Counted from the stretch's first letter, positions 1-9,400 are shown. The stretch is DNA of 64,000 nucleotides from Betaproteobacteria bacterium (GCA_009693235.1 SHXR01000005.1:23373-87372), one strand, 5' to 3'. Notes: generated by a model from the letters alone, not told the origin. Numbers and translations are program-made.

Positions 1-798
1 TCGCGGCGTGTTCTTGGGCGCGGCGATCATGAACCAGGTGTAGGTTTCGAAGCCCGGCATCCCTGCCTCGGCCGCGCTGGGTACGCTCGGTACGAGCGGT
101 GATCGTGTTGCGGAGGCGAGCGCGAGCGCCTTGATCGCGCCATCCCGGATGCGGGGACCGCAGGTTGGGACTGAACACAGCATGAAGGCGAACCGGCCGC
201 CCAGCAGATCCGTGAGGGCCGCGCTCTCGCCTTTGTACGGCACATGCGCGACGTCGATGTTCGCAAGGCTTTTCAGCAGTTCGACCCCCAGATGCATGGG
301 TGAGCCGACACCGGCCGAGCCGTATTGATGCTTGCCAGGATGCGCACGCATCAAGGCAAGCAGCCCGCTCGCATCGGCAACGCCAAGTTCGCGATTGACG
401 ATCAGCGCGAACCCAAGCTGACCAAACTTGCCGACGAATTCGAAGTCCTCCAGTGGATCATAGGGGAGCGACTTGTACAAACTTGCGTTGATCGAATGAA
501 CCAGCGTTGTGAAGAGGAGCGTGTAGCCATCGGGTACGCCCTTGGCAACCAGACCGGTCGCCATCACCGTGCCACCGCCCGGTTTGTTCTCGACCACCAT
601 CGGTTGGCCGATACGCGCCGACATCGCCTCGGCGACGATTCGTGCGAACACGTCGGTGGCGCCACCGGCCGCGTAAGGCACCAGCAAATGCACCGGCCGG
701 CGCGGATAGGCCGCCTCCTGCGCGAACGCGGCGGCGCTACACAATGCAAGCAGACTCATCGCAAGCGCCGCGCTACTGCTTATCAATTTATTTCTCAT
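1..798 (-). CDS. Bug-family (TctC-like) periplasmic substrate-binding protein, 3' end outside the window
   Basis: The frame is open from an ATG at 798 to the window edge (266 codons), so the C-terminus is missing. An AAGGAG box lies just upstream of the ATG. The protein starts with a signal peptide (MRNKLISSSAALAMSLLALC, cleavage near AFAQ) and continues with the family pattern YPRRPVHLLVPYAAGG, VVENKPGGG, PDGYTLLF, YGSAGVGSPMHLG and HVPYKG. Bug proteins bind carboxylates or other small acids in the periplasm and normally serve a TctA/TctB permease; none is encoded here. It lies directly downstream of the MmgE/PrpD gene on the same strand (13 bp gap), so the two are probably cotranscribed. 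The ligand cannot be told from sequence. Confidence 0.9.
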   Translation of the reverse strand, partial: MRNKLISSSAALAMSLLALCSAAAFAQEAAYPRRPVHLLVPYAAGGATDVFARIVAEAMSARIGQPMVVENKPGGGTVMATGLVAKGVPDGYTLLFTTLVHSINASLYKSLPYDPLEDFEFVGKFGQLGFALIVNRELGVADASGLLALMRAHPGKHQYGSAGVGSPMHLGVELLKSLANIDVAHVPYKGESAALTDLLGGRFAFMLCSVPTCGPRIRDGAIKALALASATRSPLVPSVPSAAEAGMPGFETYTWFMIAAPKNTPR

Positions 799-811
799 TC
801 CCTTCTCCTTC

Positions 812-2158
812 TTATCGCCCCCAGATACCAGGCGCGATGTGGCTCACATCGGGCGCTTCCGCGATGGCCCAACAAGCTTCGATCAACGCTTGCGCGCGCG
901 TCGCGAGGGGGCCATCGGCAAGCTGTGCAACGAATTTCATTTCCAGGTCCTGATCGCTCATTGGTCGGGCCGCGCTGCCAAGACAATGCTCCACATGGGC
1001 ATGCCGCGTCGTGCCATCGCGCAACGTTACGGATGCAACGGCTCCATCGGCCTGCAACGATTCATCGGCGTTCACCACGATCTTGCGCCGCAATGCAACG
1101 ACGCGCGAATCGGCGACACAGGCATCGCTTGCTTCGCGCAGGCCGGCCGCTTTATTGACCAGGGCCGCGGCCGCCCAGTGATACACGCTGATCTGCGCAT
1201 CATAAGCGTTGTTTGGGGCCGTCTTGCCGGTGAGCCCAACGCCCAATGGATGCACCCGCAATGCCACTTTCTCGATCGCCGCGGGCGCAACACCGTCCAT
1301 AACGCTTAGTGCCAAGCATGCTTCGATCGCTGGATGGATGAAGACGCCCGCCGGATAGGGCTTGGCAGCAACGTCCAGGCAATCAAAATGCTCGCCCAGT
1401 CGATCGGTGAGCGCCGCAAGATGCGTCGGTGCGCCGAACACATCACCAAAGCCATTACGGCCGTCGAGAAAATGTGCGGAGCAGGTGAACCCTTTTGCCG
1501 CCATCAGTGCGCCGACCAGGCCGCTGCGTCCGGCGTGCGCCGGTACGTATCCGCTGCACATCGATGCATGGGTGGCGCGAAATCCGCCGGCTTGCGTCGC
1601 AGCGATACCCATCGCCCAGATCATCTGCTCCAGGTTCAGTCCGATCAGCTTGCCAACGGCCGCGGCCACGCCAAAACCGCCGGTGATGCCGGTCATGTAC
1701 AGCCCGACATGGCAATGCGCCGGCGCGACGGCGAGCGCTTTGCTGAGACGGCATTGGAGCTCGTTGGCCAACACCAGCGCATGCAGGAATGCCGATCCTG
1801 AAATCGGTTGGCGTTCAGCGAGGGCAAGCAACGCGGCGCCGGATGGCGCGCTCGGATGCGCGATCGTGGCAAGATGCGTATCATCGAACGCATGGGCACT
1901 TGCGCTAAGACCATTGAGCAACGCGGCACTGGCGATATCCATGCGAATGCCCTGTCCAAGAACAGTCGCCTGGGGTGGTCCGGAGAGCTCGGCGAGCGCA
2001 GCCACGGCGGCCGGCACCGCCGGATGCGTCGATCCGCCGAGCGCACAGCCTAGCCAATTTAGAAAGATTCTCTTCGCTTCATGCTGAACTTGTGCCGGCA
2101 GATCAAACCAGCGAGATCCGCGGACGAACTGGGCAACTTCGCGGGTGATGTCGGTCAT
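812..2158 (-). CDS. MmgE/PrpD family protein (2-methylcitrate dehydratase-like)
   Basis: The 448-residue product has the usual family length. It begins MTDITREVAQFVRG and carries the hallmark HAFDDTH segment, followed by the Gly/Ala-rich helical core. Family members dehydrate 2-methylcitrate, decarboxylate cis-aconitate or act on related tricarboxylates and diacids. The open frame extends upstream to 2347, but that extension is not family-like, so I chose the ATG at 2158; its ribosome site is weak. It is followed after 13 bp by a Bug binding protein, a common pairing that suggests uptake and conversion of one organic acid. It diverges from the enoyl-CoA hydratase gene at 2371. A role in propionate catabolism is not supported, since no prpB or prpC is near. 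Confidence 0.85.
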   Translation of the reverse strand: MTDITREVAQFVRGSRWFDLPAQVQHEAKRIFLNWLGCALGGSTHPAVPAAVAALAELSGPPQATVLGQGIRMDIASAALLNGLSASAHAFDDTHLATIAHPSAPSGAALLALAERQPISGSAFLHALVLANELQCRLSKALAVAPAHCHVGLYMTGITGGFGVAAAVGKLIGLNLEQMIWAMGIAATQAGGFRATHASMCSGYVPAHAGRSGLVGALMAAKGFTCSAHFLDGRNGFGDVFGAPTHLAALTDRLGEHFDCLDVAAKPYPAGVFIHPAIEACLALSVMDGVAPAAIEKVALRVHPLGVGLTGKTAPNNAYDAQISVYHWAAAALVNKAAGLREASDACVADSRVVALRRKIVVNADESLQADGAVASVTLRDGTTRHAHVEHCLGSAARPMSDQDLEMKFVAQLADGPLATRAQALIEACWAIAEAPDVSHIAPGIWGR

Positions 2159-2370
2159 ATCCGGATGGTCCAAGAATCGCTTGCTTTGCCGCAGATTAGC
2201 CGAGAAGCACTTGGTGCGTTGGCGACAGACCGAGCAACGTCCACATCGTCCTGGCCAACACCTCGCCGGTGGGATTGGTGCGAGCACCTCAAGAGATCCG
2301 GTGAGCATGCGAAAATACCGCCGCGCGACTGGCCACGCTTTCGCCATCGTGGGCGTAACCCGGAGAATTC

Positions 2371-3141
2371 ATGCACATTCTGAACAACATCGCCGATGGC
2401 GTGGCGACGGTCACGCTCAATCGTCCCGAGCGCCTGAACGCGCTGTCGGAGGAAATGAAAGACACACTGGGCGACATCTTGCTTGCGCTAGCCCGTGATG
2501 ATGCGGTGCGGGTCGTCGTGCTCAATGCCAATGGACGCGGATTCTGTGCGAGCGGCGATGTCACCACCATGGGTCGCTTCACCGCTGCCACCGGCATGGA
2601 GCGGCTCAAGCGTGCGCATCGCGTCGTCGCGGCGCTTGCCAATATCGAAAAGCCAGTGATCGCCGCGGTGCGAGGCCCGGTCGCGGGCATCGGCTGGAGT
2701 CTCGCGCTTGCATGCGATGCGATCGTGGCCAGTGACACCGCAGTGTTTTCGCAGGTGTTCAAGAACGTCGGATTGATTCCTGATGGCGGTGCGGTGTATT
2801 TTCTTTGCCAGCATCTCGGACCGATTCGCGCGAAGGACATGGTGATGACCGCACGCAAGGTTCCCGCGGCCGAGGCGTTGGCACTCGGGCTCGTGACCTG
2901 TGTCGTCCCCGATGTCGAGTTAGAGGCCGAAACCGAACGTCGCGCGCGCGAGCTGTCGAGCGGGCCCACCTTCGCATTCGGCGTCGCGAAGAAAATGTTC
3001 AAGCAGATGTATCTACCCAATCTCGAGGCTGCGCTGGATGCCGAAGCATGGGCGCAAGGGCTCGCCCTCCTCACTGACGATCATCGTGAGGGCGCTGCCG
3101 CATTCCAGGAAAAACGCAAACCGACCTTTGCGGGTCGTTGA
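2371..3141 (+). CDS. Enoyl-CoA hydratase/isomerase family protein
   Basis: A 256-residue crotonase-fold protein with a GGAG ribosome site six bases before the ATG. The oxyanion-hole motifs are seen at GFCASGD (about residues 57-63) and GPVAGIGWSLALACD. At the catalytic region it reads VFKNVGLIPDGG, with Asp where hydratases have the second Glu, which resembles PaaG/ECI-type isomerases more than classical hydratases. Expected role: hydration or double-bond isomerisation of an acyl-CoA in aerobic aromatic or fatty-acid breakdown. It is followed 87 bp later by a Bug protein and a quinone-reductase-like gene on the same strand, so a small catabolic operon is likely. Confidence 0.88.
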   Translation: MHILNNIADGVATVTLNRPERLNALSEEMKDTLGDILLALARDDAVRVVVLNANGRGFCASGDVTTMGRFTAATGMERLKRAHRVVAALANIEKPVIAAVRGPVAGIGWSLALACDAIVASDTAVFSQVFKNVGLIPDGGAVYFLCQHLGPIRAKDMVMTARKVPAAEALALGLVTCVVPDVELEAETERRARELSSGPTFAFGVAKKMFKQMYLPNLEAALDAEAWAQGLALLTDDHREGAAAFQEKRKPTFAGR

Positions 3142-3227
3142 CGCCTGAGCGTCCTGCAACAGAATGCGCGGCGTGCCGCCGCGAAACGCAAACATCGGAT
3201 GGACAACTTGCAGCAAAGGAGAATCGG

Positions 3228-4193
3228 ATGAGGCTATATCCACGGCTTGTTTGCACCTTGCTCGCGATCGGTGCGGCGGCAGCGGAGTGCGTCGGGCAGA
3301 CCTATCCGACGCGTCCGCTCCGCATGTTGGTCGGCTACGCGCCCGGCGGCGGCACAGACATCATCGCCCGCCTCATGGCCTTGCATCTGCAACCGCGCCT
3401 CGGACAGCCGGTCATCGTCGAGAACCGCCCCGGGGCGGGGGGCAACATTGCCTCCGAGCAGACGGCCAGAGCAGTGCCTGATGGCTACACCATCCTCATG
3501 GCGGCGAACACGATCGCGATCAATCCATTTCTGTCTTCCAACAAGACCTTCGATGTCGCGACCGAATTGACCGGCGTCGCACTCATCTGCAACTCGCCGA
3601 TCCTCGTCGTGGTGAATCCGTCGCTGCCGGTGCACACGATCGCCGAGTTGATCGCCCATGCGAAGGCCAATCCCGGACGCTTGAGTTACGGCACGCCGGG
3701 CATCGGCACGCCGCAGCACCTCGCGACCGAGCTATTTCAAAGCATGACCAAGACGACGCTCGTGCACATCCCCTACAAGGGCGGCGCGCAGGCGGTGGCG
3801 GATGTCGCGGGTGGTCAACTCCAGCTCAGTTTTGCAGCGACCTCGTCGGCGGCCCCATTGGTGCAAGCCGGGCGGTTACGTGCGTTGGCGACAGGTGGCG
3901 CGCAGCGCGCGGAAACGGTGAAAGACGTTCCCACGGTCGGCGAGACAGTGAGCGGATATAACGTTGGCATCTGGTACGGCATCATGGCGCCGGCTAACAT
4001 GCCGCGCGCGGCAATCGAGCGGCTGCATCACGAGCTTGCGGCGATTGTCGCGATGCCGGAAGTGCAGGAGCGCATGTTCGCGCAGGGTTTCGAGCATGCG
4101 GTGAGTACACCGGAGGCCATGACCCGACTGGTTCGGGATGACTTGGCGAAATGGGAACGTGTCGTGCGCGAAGCCGGCATCAAGCCGGAGTAG
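3228..4193 (+). CDS. Bug-family periplasmic substrate-binding protein
   Basis: The 321-residue product starts at the ATG at 3228, preceded by AAAGGAG. This removes a non-signal extension that runs back to 3138. Signal peptide MRLYPRLVCTLLAIGAAAAE, then YPTRPLRMLVGYAPGGGTDI, VENRPGAGGN, PDGYTILM, YGTPGIGTPQH and HIPYKGGAQ, all standard positions of the Bug fold. It probably delivers a small organic acid; no membrane partner is encoded nearby. It sits between an enoyl-CoA hydratase and a zinc-less MDR oxidoreductase in the same direction, which suggests a substrate that enters through a CoA-dependent route (inference). Confidence 0.92.
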   Translation: MRLYPRLVCTLLAIGAAAAECVGQTYPTRPLRMLVGYAPGGGTDIIARLMALHLQPRLGQPVIVENRPGAGGNIASEQTARAVPDGYTILMAANTIAINPFLSSNKTFDVATELTGVALICNSPILVVVNPSLPVHTIAELIAHAKANPGRLSYGTPGIGTPQHLATELFQSMTKTTLVHIPYKGGAQAVADVAGGQLQLSFAATSSAAPLVQAGRLRALATGGAQRAETVKDVPTVGETVSGYNVGIWYGIMAPANMPRAAIERLHHELAAIVAMPEVQERMFAQGFEHAVSTPEAMTRLVRDDLAKWERVVREAGIKPE

Positions 4194-4321
4194 CGCGCCG
4201 TCTTGGCGCACACAAACGGCCCTTGCCCAATACGCGATTAAGCTACCATCTTGATGGCGTGGGCGCGGCACCCGATCAAATTCCAGCGGCGCGCCCGGGC
4301 AAGCCAAAGGAGGATGACGCG

Positions 4322-5380
4322 ATGAAAGCCGTGGTGATGCGTGAATTCGGCGGTCCGGAGGTTCTCAAGTACGAGGACGTCGCGACGCCCGAGGTGGGTC
4401 CAGGCGATGTACTGGTCGAGGTCCGCGCGGTATCGGTCAACCGCACGCTCGATCTCATCGTGCGCGAGAACAAATACGTGCGCCGGCCGGCGCTGCCGCA
4501 CATTCTGGGCGTCGATCCGTCGGGGGTGATTGTCGCAGTGGGTGCGAATGTCACCGACCGTAAGGTGGGCGACCGCGTTTATTGCAGCGTATTCATCCCG
4601 ACCGACGATCCCTCCGCGCACTTGACGCTGCCCGGCCTCGGCAAGGTCAACTTTCTTGGCGTCAGTACCTGGGGCGGCTATGCGCAGTTTGTGAAGGTAC
4701 CGGCCCGCACCGTGGTCTCGATTCCAAGCAGCGTCGCGTTTCATGATGCCACGGTGATCGGGCGGCATCTGGCGACCGCGACCAATCAGGTCGAGGGAAT
4801 TTGCCAGATTCAGCGCGGCCAACGATTGCTGGTCATGGGTGCATCGGGTGGGCTTGGCAGCGCCGCGATCCAGGTCGCCAAGTGGAACGGCGCCGAGGTG
4901 GTGGCCGCCGCGGGAACCGACGAGCGGGTCGCCGCAGCGATCCGCGTGGGGGCAGATCATGGCATCAACTACCGTACGCAAGACCTGACTGCCGAGGTGA
5001 TGAGAATCACCGGCGGCAAGGGCGTGGATGCGGTCTGCGAAAATGTCGCGGACCCTGATTTGTTCCGCAAAGCGCTCTATTCGATGACGCACGGCGCGAC
5101 GATGGCGACCGCGGGCAATGCCTCGGGAAATATCGAGGTGCCGCTCGATATCCGGCGACTCTATCTCTACCAGTTGCGCATCGTCGGCGAACCGCGCGAA
5201 CAACCGGGCGGCCTCGCCGAAGCGTTCCAAAAGGCAGGCGATGGTGGCGTGAAGACGATTATCGATAAGGTGTTTCCGCTTAGCCGCGCGGCCGAAGGTC
5301 ACCAACGCGTGGCGGGTCGGGAGGGCGTCGGGAAAGTCATCCTAGACCCGACGCTGGACGACCGCGGAAGCAAGTCATGA
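4322..5380 (+). CDS. MDR-superfamily NAD(P)-dependent oxidoreductase, quinone oxidoreductase-like
   Basis: The 352-residue product starts at the ATG at 4322 behind AGGAGG; the longer upstream frame is rejected. It opens MKAVVMREFGGPEVLKYEDV, a typical quinone oxidoreductase/crotonyl-CoA reductase start, and has the Rossmann motif GASGGLGSAAIQVAK. No cysteine cluster for zinc is present, so it is the zinc-free MDR branch that reduces quinones or enoyl groups with NADPH. It lies between two Bug genes. A MITE (5409-5497) begins just 28 bp after its stop codon. The substrate is unknown. Confidence 0.88.
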   Translation: MKAVVMREFGGPEVLKYEDVATPEVGPGDVLVEVRAVSVNRTLDLIVRENKYVRRPALPHILGVDPSGVIVAVGANVTDRKVGDRVYCSVFIPTDDPSAHLTLPGLGKVNFLGVSTWGGYAQFVKVPARTVVSIPSSVAFHDATVIGRHLATATNQVEGICQIQRGQRLLVMGASGGLGSAAIQVAKWNGAEVVAAAGTDERVAAAIRVGADHGINYRTQDLTAEVMRITGGKGVDAVCENVADPDLFRKALYSMTHGATMATAGNASGNIEVPLDIRRLYLYQLRIVGEPREQPGGLAEAFQKAGDGGVKTIIDKVFPLSRAAEGHQRVAGREGVGKVILDPTLDDRGSKS

Positions 5381-5404
5381 CCTGGCAGCGGGTAGCCATG
5401 AAAG

Positions 5405-5501
5405 CTAGGGAAACGCTGATCAAGCTATCTCGCGCAATCAGCGCGCCCATATATTCAGGGAGTTACAAGGGGGCGAGCCCCCTTGTTCAGTTATTTCCTA
5501 G
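5405..5501. mobile_element. MITE, copy 1 (89 bp element plus 4-bp target duplication)
   Basis: A non-coding element spans 5409-5497 and is flanked by exact CTAG repeats at 5405-5408 and 5498-5501. Its ends are imperfect inverted repeats: the left end reads GGAAACGCTGATCAAG and the right end, read outward to inward, GAAATAACTGAACAAG (11 of 16 match). Inside is a perfect hairpin, CAAGGGGGC-GA-GCCCCCTTG. The same element recurs at 27435 and 31062. No transposase is encoded, so it would depend on one elsewhere. The 4-bp duplication and small size fit a MITE derived from an IS of the IS5/IS427 type (inference). It lies in the 131 bp between the MDR gene and a Bug gene, 14 bp before the latter's start. 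Confidence 0.85.
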
Positions 5502-5511
5502 CTGGTCGTGC

Positions 5512-6459
5512 ATGCGCATCGTAGCGCTATCGTTATCGGCGGCTGCGGCATGGAGCAACCTTGCACTTGCGCAAGAGAAGTATCCCGCGCAGCCGGTAAC
5601 CACCATCGTTCCGTTCACGGCGGGCGGCGGCGTGGACATCCTGTCCCGCGCGCTGGCATTGGAGCTTGGCAAACTGCTTGGACAGTCCTTCATCGTCGTC
5701 AATCGCGACGGTGCGGCCGGAACGATCGGCTTTGCACAACTCGCGCAGGCCAAGCCGGACGGCTACACGATCGCCATCTCGCCTGCGACGCCCATGACGA
5801 ATTCGCCACATCTCACGAAGAATCTCGCCTATTCGTTTGATTCATTCGTGCCCGTCTGCGCAAGCTTCGACAATGAATTCGCGGTGCTCGTGAATCAGGC
5901 ATCTCCCTATCGCACGCTGAAGGAGCTCGTGGACGATGCGAAAGCGAAGCCCGGCAAGCTTTCCTGGGGCAGTGTGGGTTATGGATCGATTCCGCACCTG
6001 TCAGGCGCTGCGCTGGTCAAGGCGGCAAGCATCGAGGTCAACAACATTCCCTACCGGGGCGACGCGCAGATGCTGCCCAATCTCATATCCGGCGAACTCA
6101 CGTTTGGTGTAGGTGCGATGTCGTCGATCGCCGGTCGCGGCCTGCGGCCGCTCGTCGTATTCAGCGAGAAACGGCATCCTGGCGCCCCGGACGTGGCGAC
6201 TGTGTTGGAACTGGGCTATCCCAATGTCGCGCCGGGACTGAATGGGGTTTTCGCCACCAGGGGCACACCGGAGGCGATTCTCGATACGCTCGAGAAGACT
6301 TGCGAGCAGGCGGTGCGCTCGGAAACCTATCGATCGCAGTCGGAGAAGCTGCATCAGACGCCGAAATTCGAAGGTAGGGTCGACTTCGCCCGCCGGCTGC
6401 GCGCGGATTTCGAAGCGAAGGCGCGCTTGGTGAAGGAACTCGACTTGAAGCCGCAGTAG
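5512..6459 (+). CDS. Bug-family periplasmic substrate-binding protein
   Basis: I place the start at the ATG at 5512, which gives 315 residues with signal peptide MRIVALSLSAAAAWSNLALA. The longer frame back to 5377 only translates the MITE. No strong ribosome site precedes the ATG, possibly because the MITE inserted right upstream and removed it. Family motifs follow: YPAQPVTTIVPFTAGGGVDI, VVNRDGAAGT, PDGYTIAI, WGSVGYGSIPHL and NIPYRGDAQ. It is the second Bug gene in this group; its ligand is unknown. A VOC-family gene follows after 37 bp. Confidence 0.88.
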   Translation: MRIVALSLSAAAAWSNLALAQEKYPAQPVTTIVPFTAGGGVDILSRALALELGKLLGQSFIVVNRDGAAGTIGFAQLAQAKPDGYTIAISPATPMTNSPHLTKNLAYSFDSFVPVCASFDNEFAVLVNQASPYRTLKELVDDAKAKPGKLSWGSVGYGSIPHLSGAALVKAASIEVNNIPYRGDAQMLPNLISGELTFGVGAMSSIAGRGLRPLVVFSEKRHPGAPDVATVLELGYPNVAPGLNGVFATRGTPEAILDTLEKTCEQAVRSETYRSQSEKLHQTPKFEGRVDFARRLRADFEAKARLVKELDLKPQ

Positions 6460-6496
6460 CTACGCGCATCGCCTCATCCATTAGGAGCCGCTCGCC

Positions 6497-6934
6497 ATGA
6501 TCCGCATCCAGCAACTCGACCATCTCGGCATCCGTGTCATGGACGCCAAGCGCGCGATCGCGTTCTACGAAAAGCTTGGCTTCAAAGTTCAGCATGTATC
6601 GGACTTCGATGCGGTCACGATCATGGTGAACGACGAAGATGTCGAGCTGAACCTCATCACCAACGGCAACGATGACGTCGGCGGCAAGAACGTCCTGATG
6701 GATGTGGAAAAAAAGCATCCCGGCTTCACCCACGTCGCACTACGCGTGGCCTCGATCAAGGACACCCTCGCCTCCCTCACCGCCCAGGGCATCACGCCAA
6801 GCCAAGGCCCGGTGACCTTCGGCGGTACCGGGGTGTCCGTCTTCATTCGCGATCCGGACCGCAACGTGATTGAACTACGCGGGCGCGACCAGAAGCTCGA
6901 TGAGATTCCGGGGCTGAAGTTCTACGAACCCTGA
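6497..6934 (+). CDS. VOC-family (glyoxalase I-like) metalloprotein
   Basis: A 145-residue protein with the beta-alpha-beta-beta-beta repeat of the vicinal oxygen chelate fold. It opens IRIQQLDHLGIRVMDAKRAI, with the first metal-ligand His in DHLGI, and has GFTHVALRV midway and PDRNVIELRGRD near the end, which supply the other likely ligands His and Glu. The ribosome site is AGGAG. Family members are glyoxalases, epimerases or extradiol dioxygenases; the exact reaction is not visible. It closes the group that begins at 2371. Downstream, 6935-7313 holds no gene. Confidence 0.85.
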   Translation: MIRIQQLDHLGIRVMDAKRAIAFYEKLGFKVQHVSDFDAVTIMVNDEDVELNLITNGNDDVGGKNVLMDVEKKHPGFTHVALRVASIKDTLASLTAQGITPSQGPVTFGGTGVSVFIRDPDRNVIELRGRDQKLDEIPGLKFYEP

Positions 6935-7105
6935 GCTTCCGGAGCGCGGGTTCCCGTAGGTCCAAGACCGCCGGCGTTGCGCTGCATCCGATGGGTACTC
7001 CTGACTAGTCGAATTGAACTACCGAACTACCCGCTCGTAGCGGATAGTCAATCATGACGATTCCAGGCATGCAAACCCAGGGCTAGACTGTTCGAATCGA
7101 GGCTG

Positions 7106-7125
7106 ATCGGGACCGCGGTCCCGAT
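7106..7125. terminator. Perfect 20-bp palindrome followed by a T-rich run, possible terminator
   Basis: The arms ATCGGGACC and GGTCCCGAT meet around a GC centre, and TTGTTT follows immediately on the plus strand. It is 171 bp after the VOC gene, so it could end that transcript; as a perfect palindrome it could equally be an operator for the following gene. The rest of the 379 bp between 6935 and 7313 shows neither a credible gene nor a structural RNA. Confidence 0.35.
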
Positions 7126-7313
7126 TGTTTGGCGCGGCGCGCGCAAGCAACGGACCATTCGGGACACAAGCCCCATGACAGCTTTAATGTTCAAATGCAT
7201 AATATTGTTTCAGCATCGCCCCATACGAGCGGATGGGAGTTTCGTCGCTCGAAGAGCCGGCCCTTGCTCACGGCCGCCCACCCATGAAGCTGCGCCACCA
7301 GGAGGATCGCGTA

Positions 7314-8920
7314 TGAACAAGTTCAGGACACATGCTGTTGCTGCCTTGACCGCATTGGGCTTGGGACCGCACCGCCTGCGGTCGCCCATGAAGGAAACGT
7401 GCAGGCAGGCCTGGGTAGCGTTGAGTTCAAGGTTGGCTGCAATGAAGCAGCGCAAAAAGACATAGCCTGGCGATGGCCTACTACCACTCGTTTGCGTGGC
7501 AGCAGATCGCACCGCCGCTCAATCGCGCGCTGCAGGCCGATCCCTCGTGCGGCATGGCGTATTGGATACGAGCGCTTTCGTTGCTGAATAACCCGTTTAC
7601 TTGGCCGGTCTCACTGGGGCCGGAGATTTTTACTTCGGGCGCGGAATCTTTGGAGACGGCGAAAAAGACCGGATTGAAGTCGCAACGCGAACGCGACTAC
7701 GTCGATGCCCTCGCGGTGTTCTTCAAGGACCATGACAAACTCAACCATCGCACGCGCGCCCCGGCCCTCGAAGAGGCAATGGGGGAAATCGCCCAGCGCT
7801 ATCCGGACGATAAGGAAGCGACGATTGTTCACTCATTGATTCTGTCGGCCACCTTCGACCCCGCCGACGCCAAGTTCAGCCGGCAACTCCGCGCGGCCAA
7901 GACGCTGGAGCCGCTGTTTACCGCGCAACCAAACCATCCGGTGTCGCGCACTATCTGATCTATAGCTACGGCTATCCGCCGATCGCGCATCACGGGCTTG
8001 ACGCCGCGAAGCGCTACTCGAAGATCGCGCCGGACGCAGCGCACGCCTAGCATATGCCGTCGCACATCTTCTCGCGCGTCGGCTACTGGCGTGAATCGAT
8101 CGAAGCCAATCGCGTGTCAGCCGCGATCGCGGGCGAGGTCGGACTCGACGGTCCACATGCACGCGACTACATGGTCTATGCGCACCTGCAACTCGGACAG
8201 GATCGCGCCGCTCAACAGGTCCTCGAAGAATCGCGGCAGAAGAAAATTTCCGACACGTTTGGGGCCGCCTATGCGTATGCGGCGATGCCGGCGCGCTACA
8301 CGGTCGAACGCGGTGACTGGAAAGCAGTCGCGCAAGTTCCCCTGCAACCCTCCGCTGAACAGTACCCCTGGAAAAAATATCCGCAAGCCGAAGCCATTCA
8401 TGCATTCGGGCGCGGCATCGGCGCAGCCAAGAGCGGCGATCCGCAAGCAGCGTACCAGGAGGCACAACGCCTCCGAGGATTACGTGACGCGCTGGCCAGC
8501 ATGAAACTCGGGTATTGGGTGGAACAAGTCGACATTCAGGCCGAGCAGGTGCGCGGGCTTGCGCTCTTTACCGAAGGTAAGCAGATGGAAGGGATTGACG
8601 TCCTGCGCAAAGCGGCTGACCGCGAAGATGCCACGCAAAAGCATGTGGTAACACCAGGGCTCCCGATCCCAGCGCGCGAAGTGCTGGCGCAGACCATCTT
8701 TGAAGCCGGCAAGGCGACCGAAGCCTTGATCGAGTTTGAGAAGGTCATCGACAAGGAACCGAATCGCTATCACACTTGGGTCGGCGCGGCGCAAGCGGCG
8801 CAACAGGCTGGCGACAGGAAGAAGGCCGCGTATTACTCCGCACGCCTCGTCGATCAGACGGTCAATGCGGATACACCACGCGCGGAAATCGCCGCCGCCA
8901 AGCGATTGGCCGGGATGTGA
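7314..8920 (+). pseudogene. Broken TPR-repeat protein with signal peptide
   Basis: A single ancestral gene can be read across three frame segments. It starts at the ATG at 7314 (GGAGG upstream, signal peptide MNKFRTHAVAALTALGLG) and shifts near 7370 into a frame reading PPAVAHEGNVQAGLG. It returns near 7470 to MAYYHSFAWQQIAPPL, then shifts again near 7942 to GVAHYLIYSYGYPP. A TAG stop follows at 8048-8050 inside AHA-stop-HMPSHIF, where relatives have a sense codon. The rest, 8051-8920, is open to TGA. The product would be a secreted TPR protein of about 530 residues of unknown function. At least three shifts and one nonsense codon make this a real pseudogene unless the assembly is poor here. 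Confidence 0.85.
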
Positions 8921-8927
8921 TGGTATC

Positions 8928-8994
8928 GGTGAAAGGTGAAGGGTGAGCCCTTCGGCTGTGAGGGGCGATGGGTCCTCGCGTTTCACTTTTCACC
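8928..8994. repeat. Inverted repeat in the 87-bp intergenic region
   Basis: GGTGAAAGGTGAA at 8928-8940 pairs with TTCACTTTTCACC at 8982-8994 (12 of 13 positions) around a 41-base loop that has its own GGGTGAGCCC hairpin. It lies between the broken TPR gene and MbnP and may act as an RNA structure or be a REP-like relic. Confidence 0.5.
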
Positions 8995-9007
8995 TGTCAC
9001 AAAAAGT

Positions 9008-9400
9008 ATGCGTGCCCTTATCGCAATCGCGCTCCTCGCCGCGTTCCCGGTCGCTGGTCAAGAGCGTCTCGACATCCGGTTTAGCGCGACCATCGGCGAT
9101 CGTCCGCTTGCCTGCGGCGAGCGTTATGACAATGTCGGCGCCGGAAAATCCTCGATCGCGATCGCCGACTTTCGCTTGTTCGTCTCGAAGATAGAATTAA
9201 TTCAATCTGGCGGCATGGCCGTGCCACTTATCCTCGAACAAGACAACGCTTGGCAATATCAGGGCCTCGCCCTGCTCGATTTCGAGAACGGTACGGCCTC
9301 ATGCAACATCGGGACCGCGGCCATGCCACGGCTTGGGCTTGCCTATGATGGCCTGCCTGCCAAAAAACAGGTGCTCTTCTCAGTGCGCCGGACGCCGTGA
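9008..9400 (+). CDS. MbnP-like periplasmic metal-binding protein, shortened
   Basis: The product has 130 residues, about half the usual length. It begins with signal peptide MRALIAIALLAAFPVAG and has typical MbnP stretches: DIRFSATIGDRPLACGERYD, IADFRLFVSKIELI, LALLDFENGTASC. MbnP proteins (the four-Cys 'metallo-mystery' family) bind copper through oxidised tryptophan and pair with the dihaem enzyme MbnH. Only two of the expected four Cys remain, and the C-terminal half is missing after GLAYDGLPAKKQ, so an internal deletion or early stop is likely. It overlaps the following MbnH gene by GTGA, as expected for the pair. Probably not functional. Confidence 0.7.
   Translation: MRALIAIALLAAFPVAGQERLDIRFSATIGDRPLACGERYDNVGAGKSSIAIADFRLFVSKIELIQSGGMAVPLILEQDNAWQYQGLALLDFENGTASCNIGTAAMPRLGLAYDGLPAKKQVLFSVRRTP

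Noticed and set aside
4238..5305. A 355-codon minus-strand frame.
   Set aside because: Antisense to the MDR oxidoreductase, whose motifs are complete.
7175..7465. A 96-codon plus-strand frame from 7175.
   Set aside because: Only the part from the ATG at 7314, which has a ribosome site and signal peptide, belongs to a gene; the rest is untranslated.
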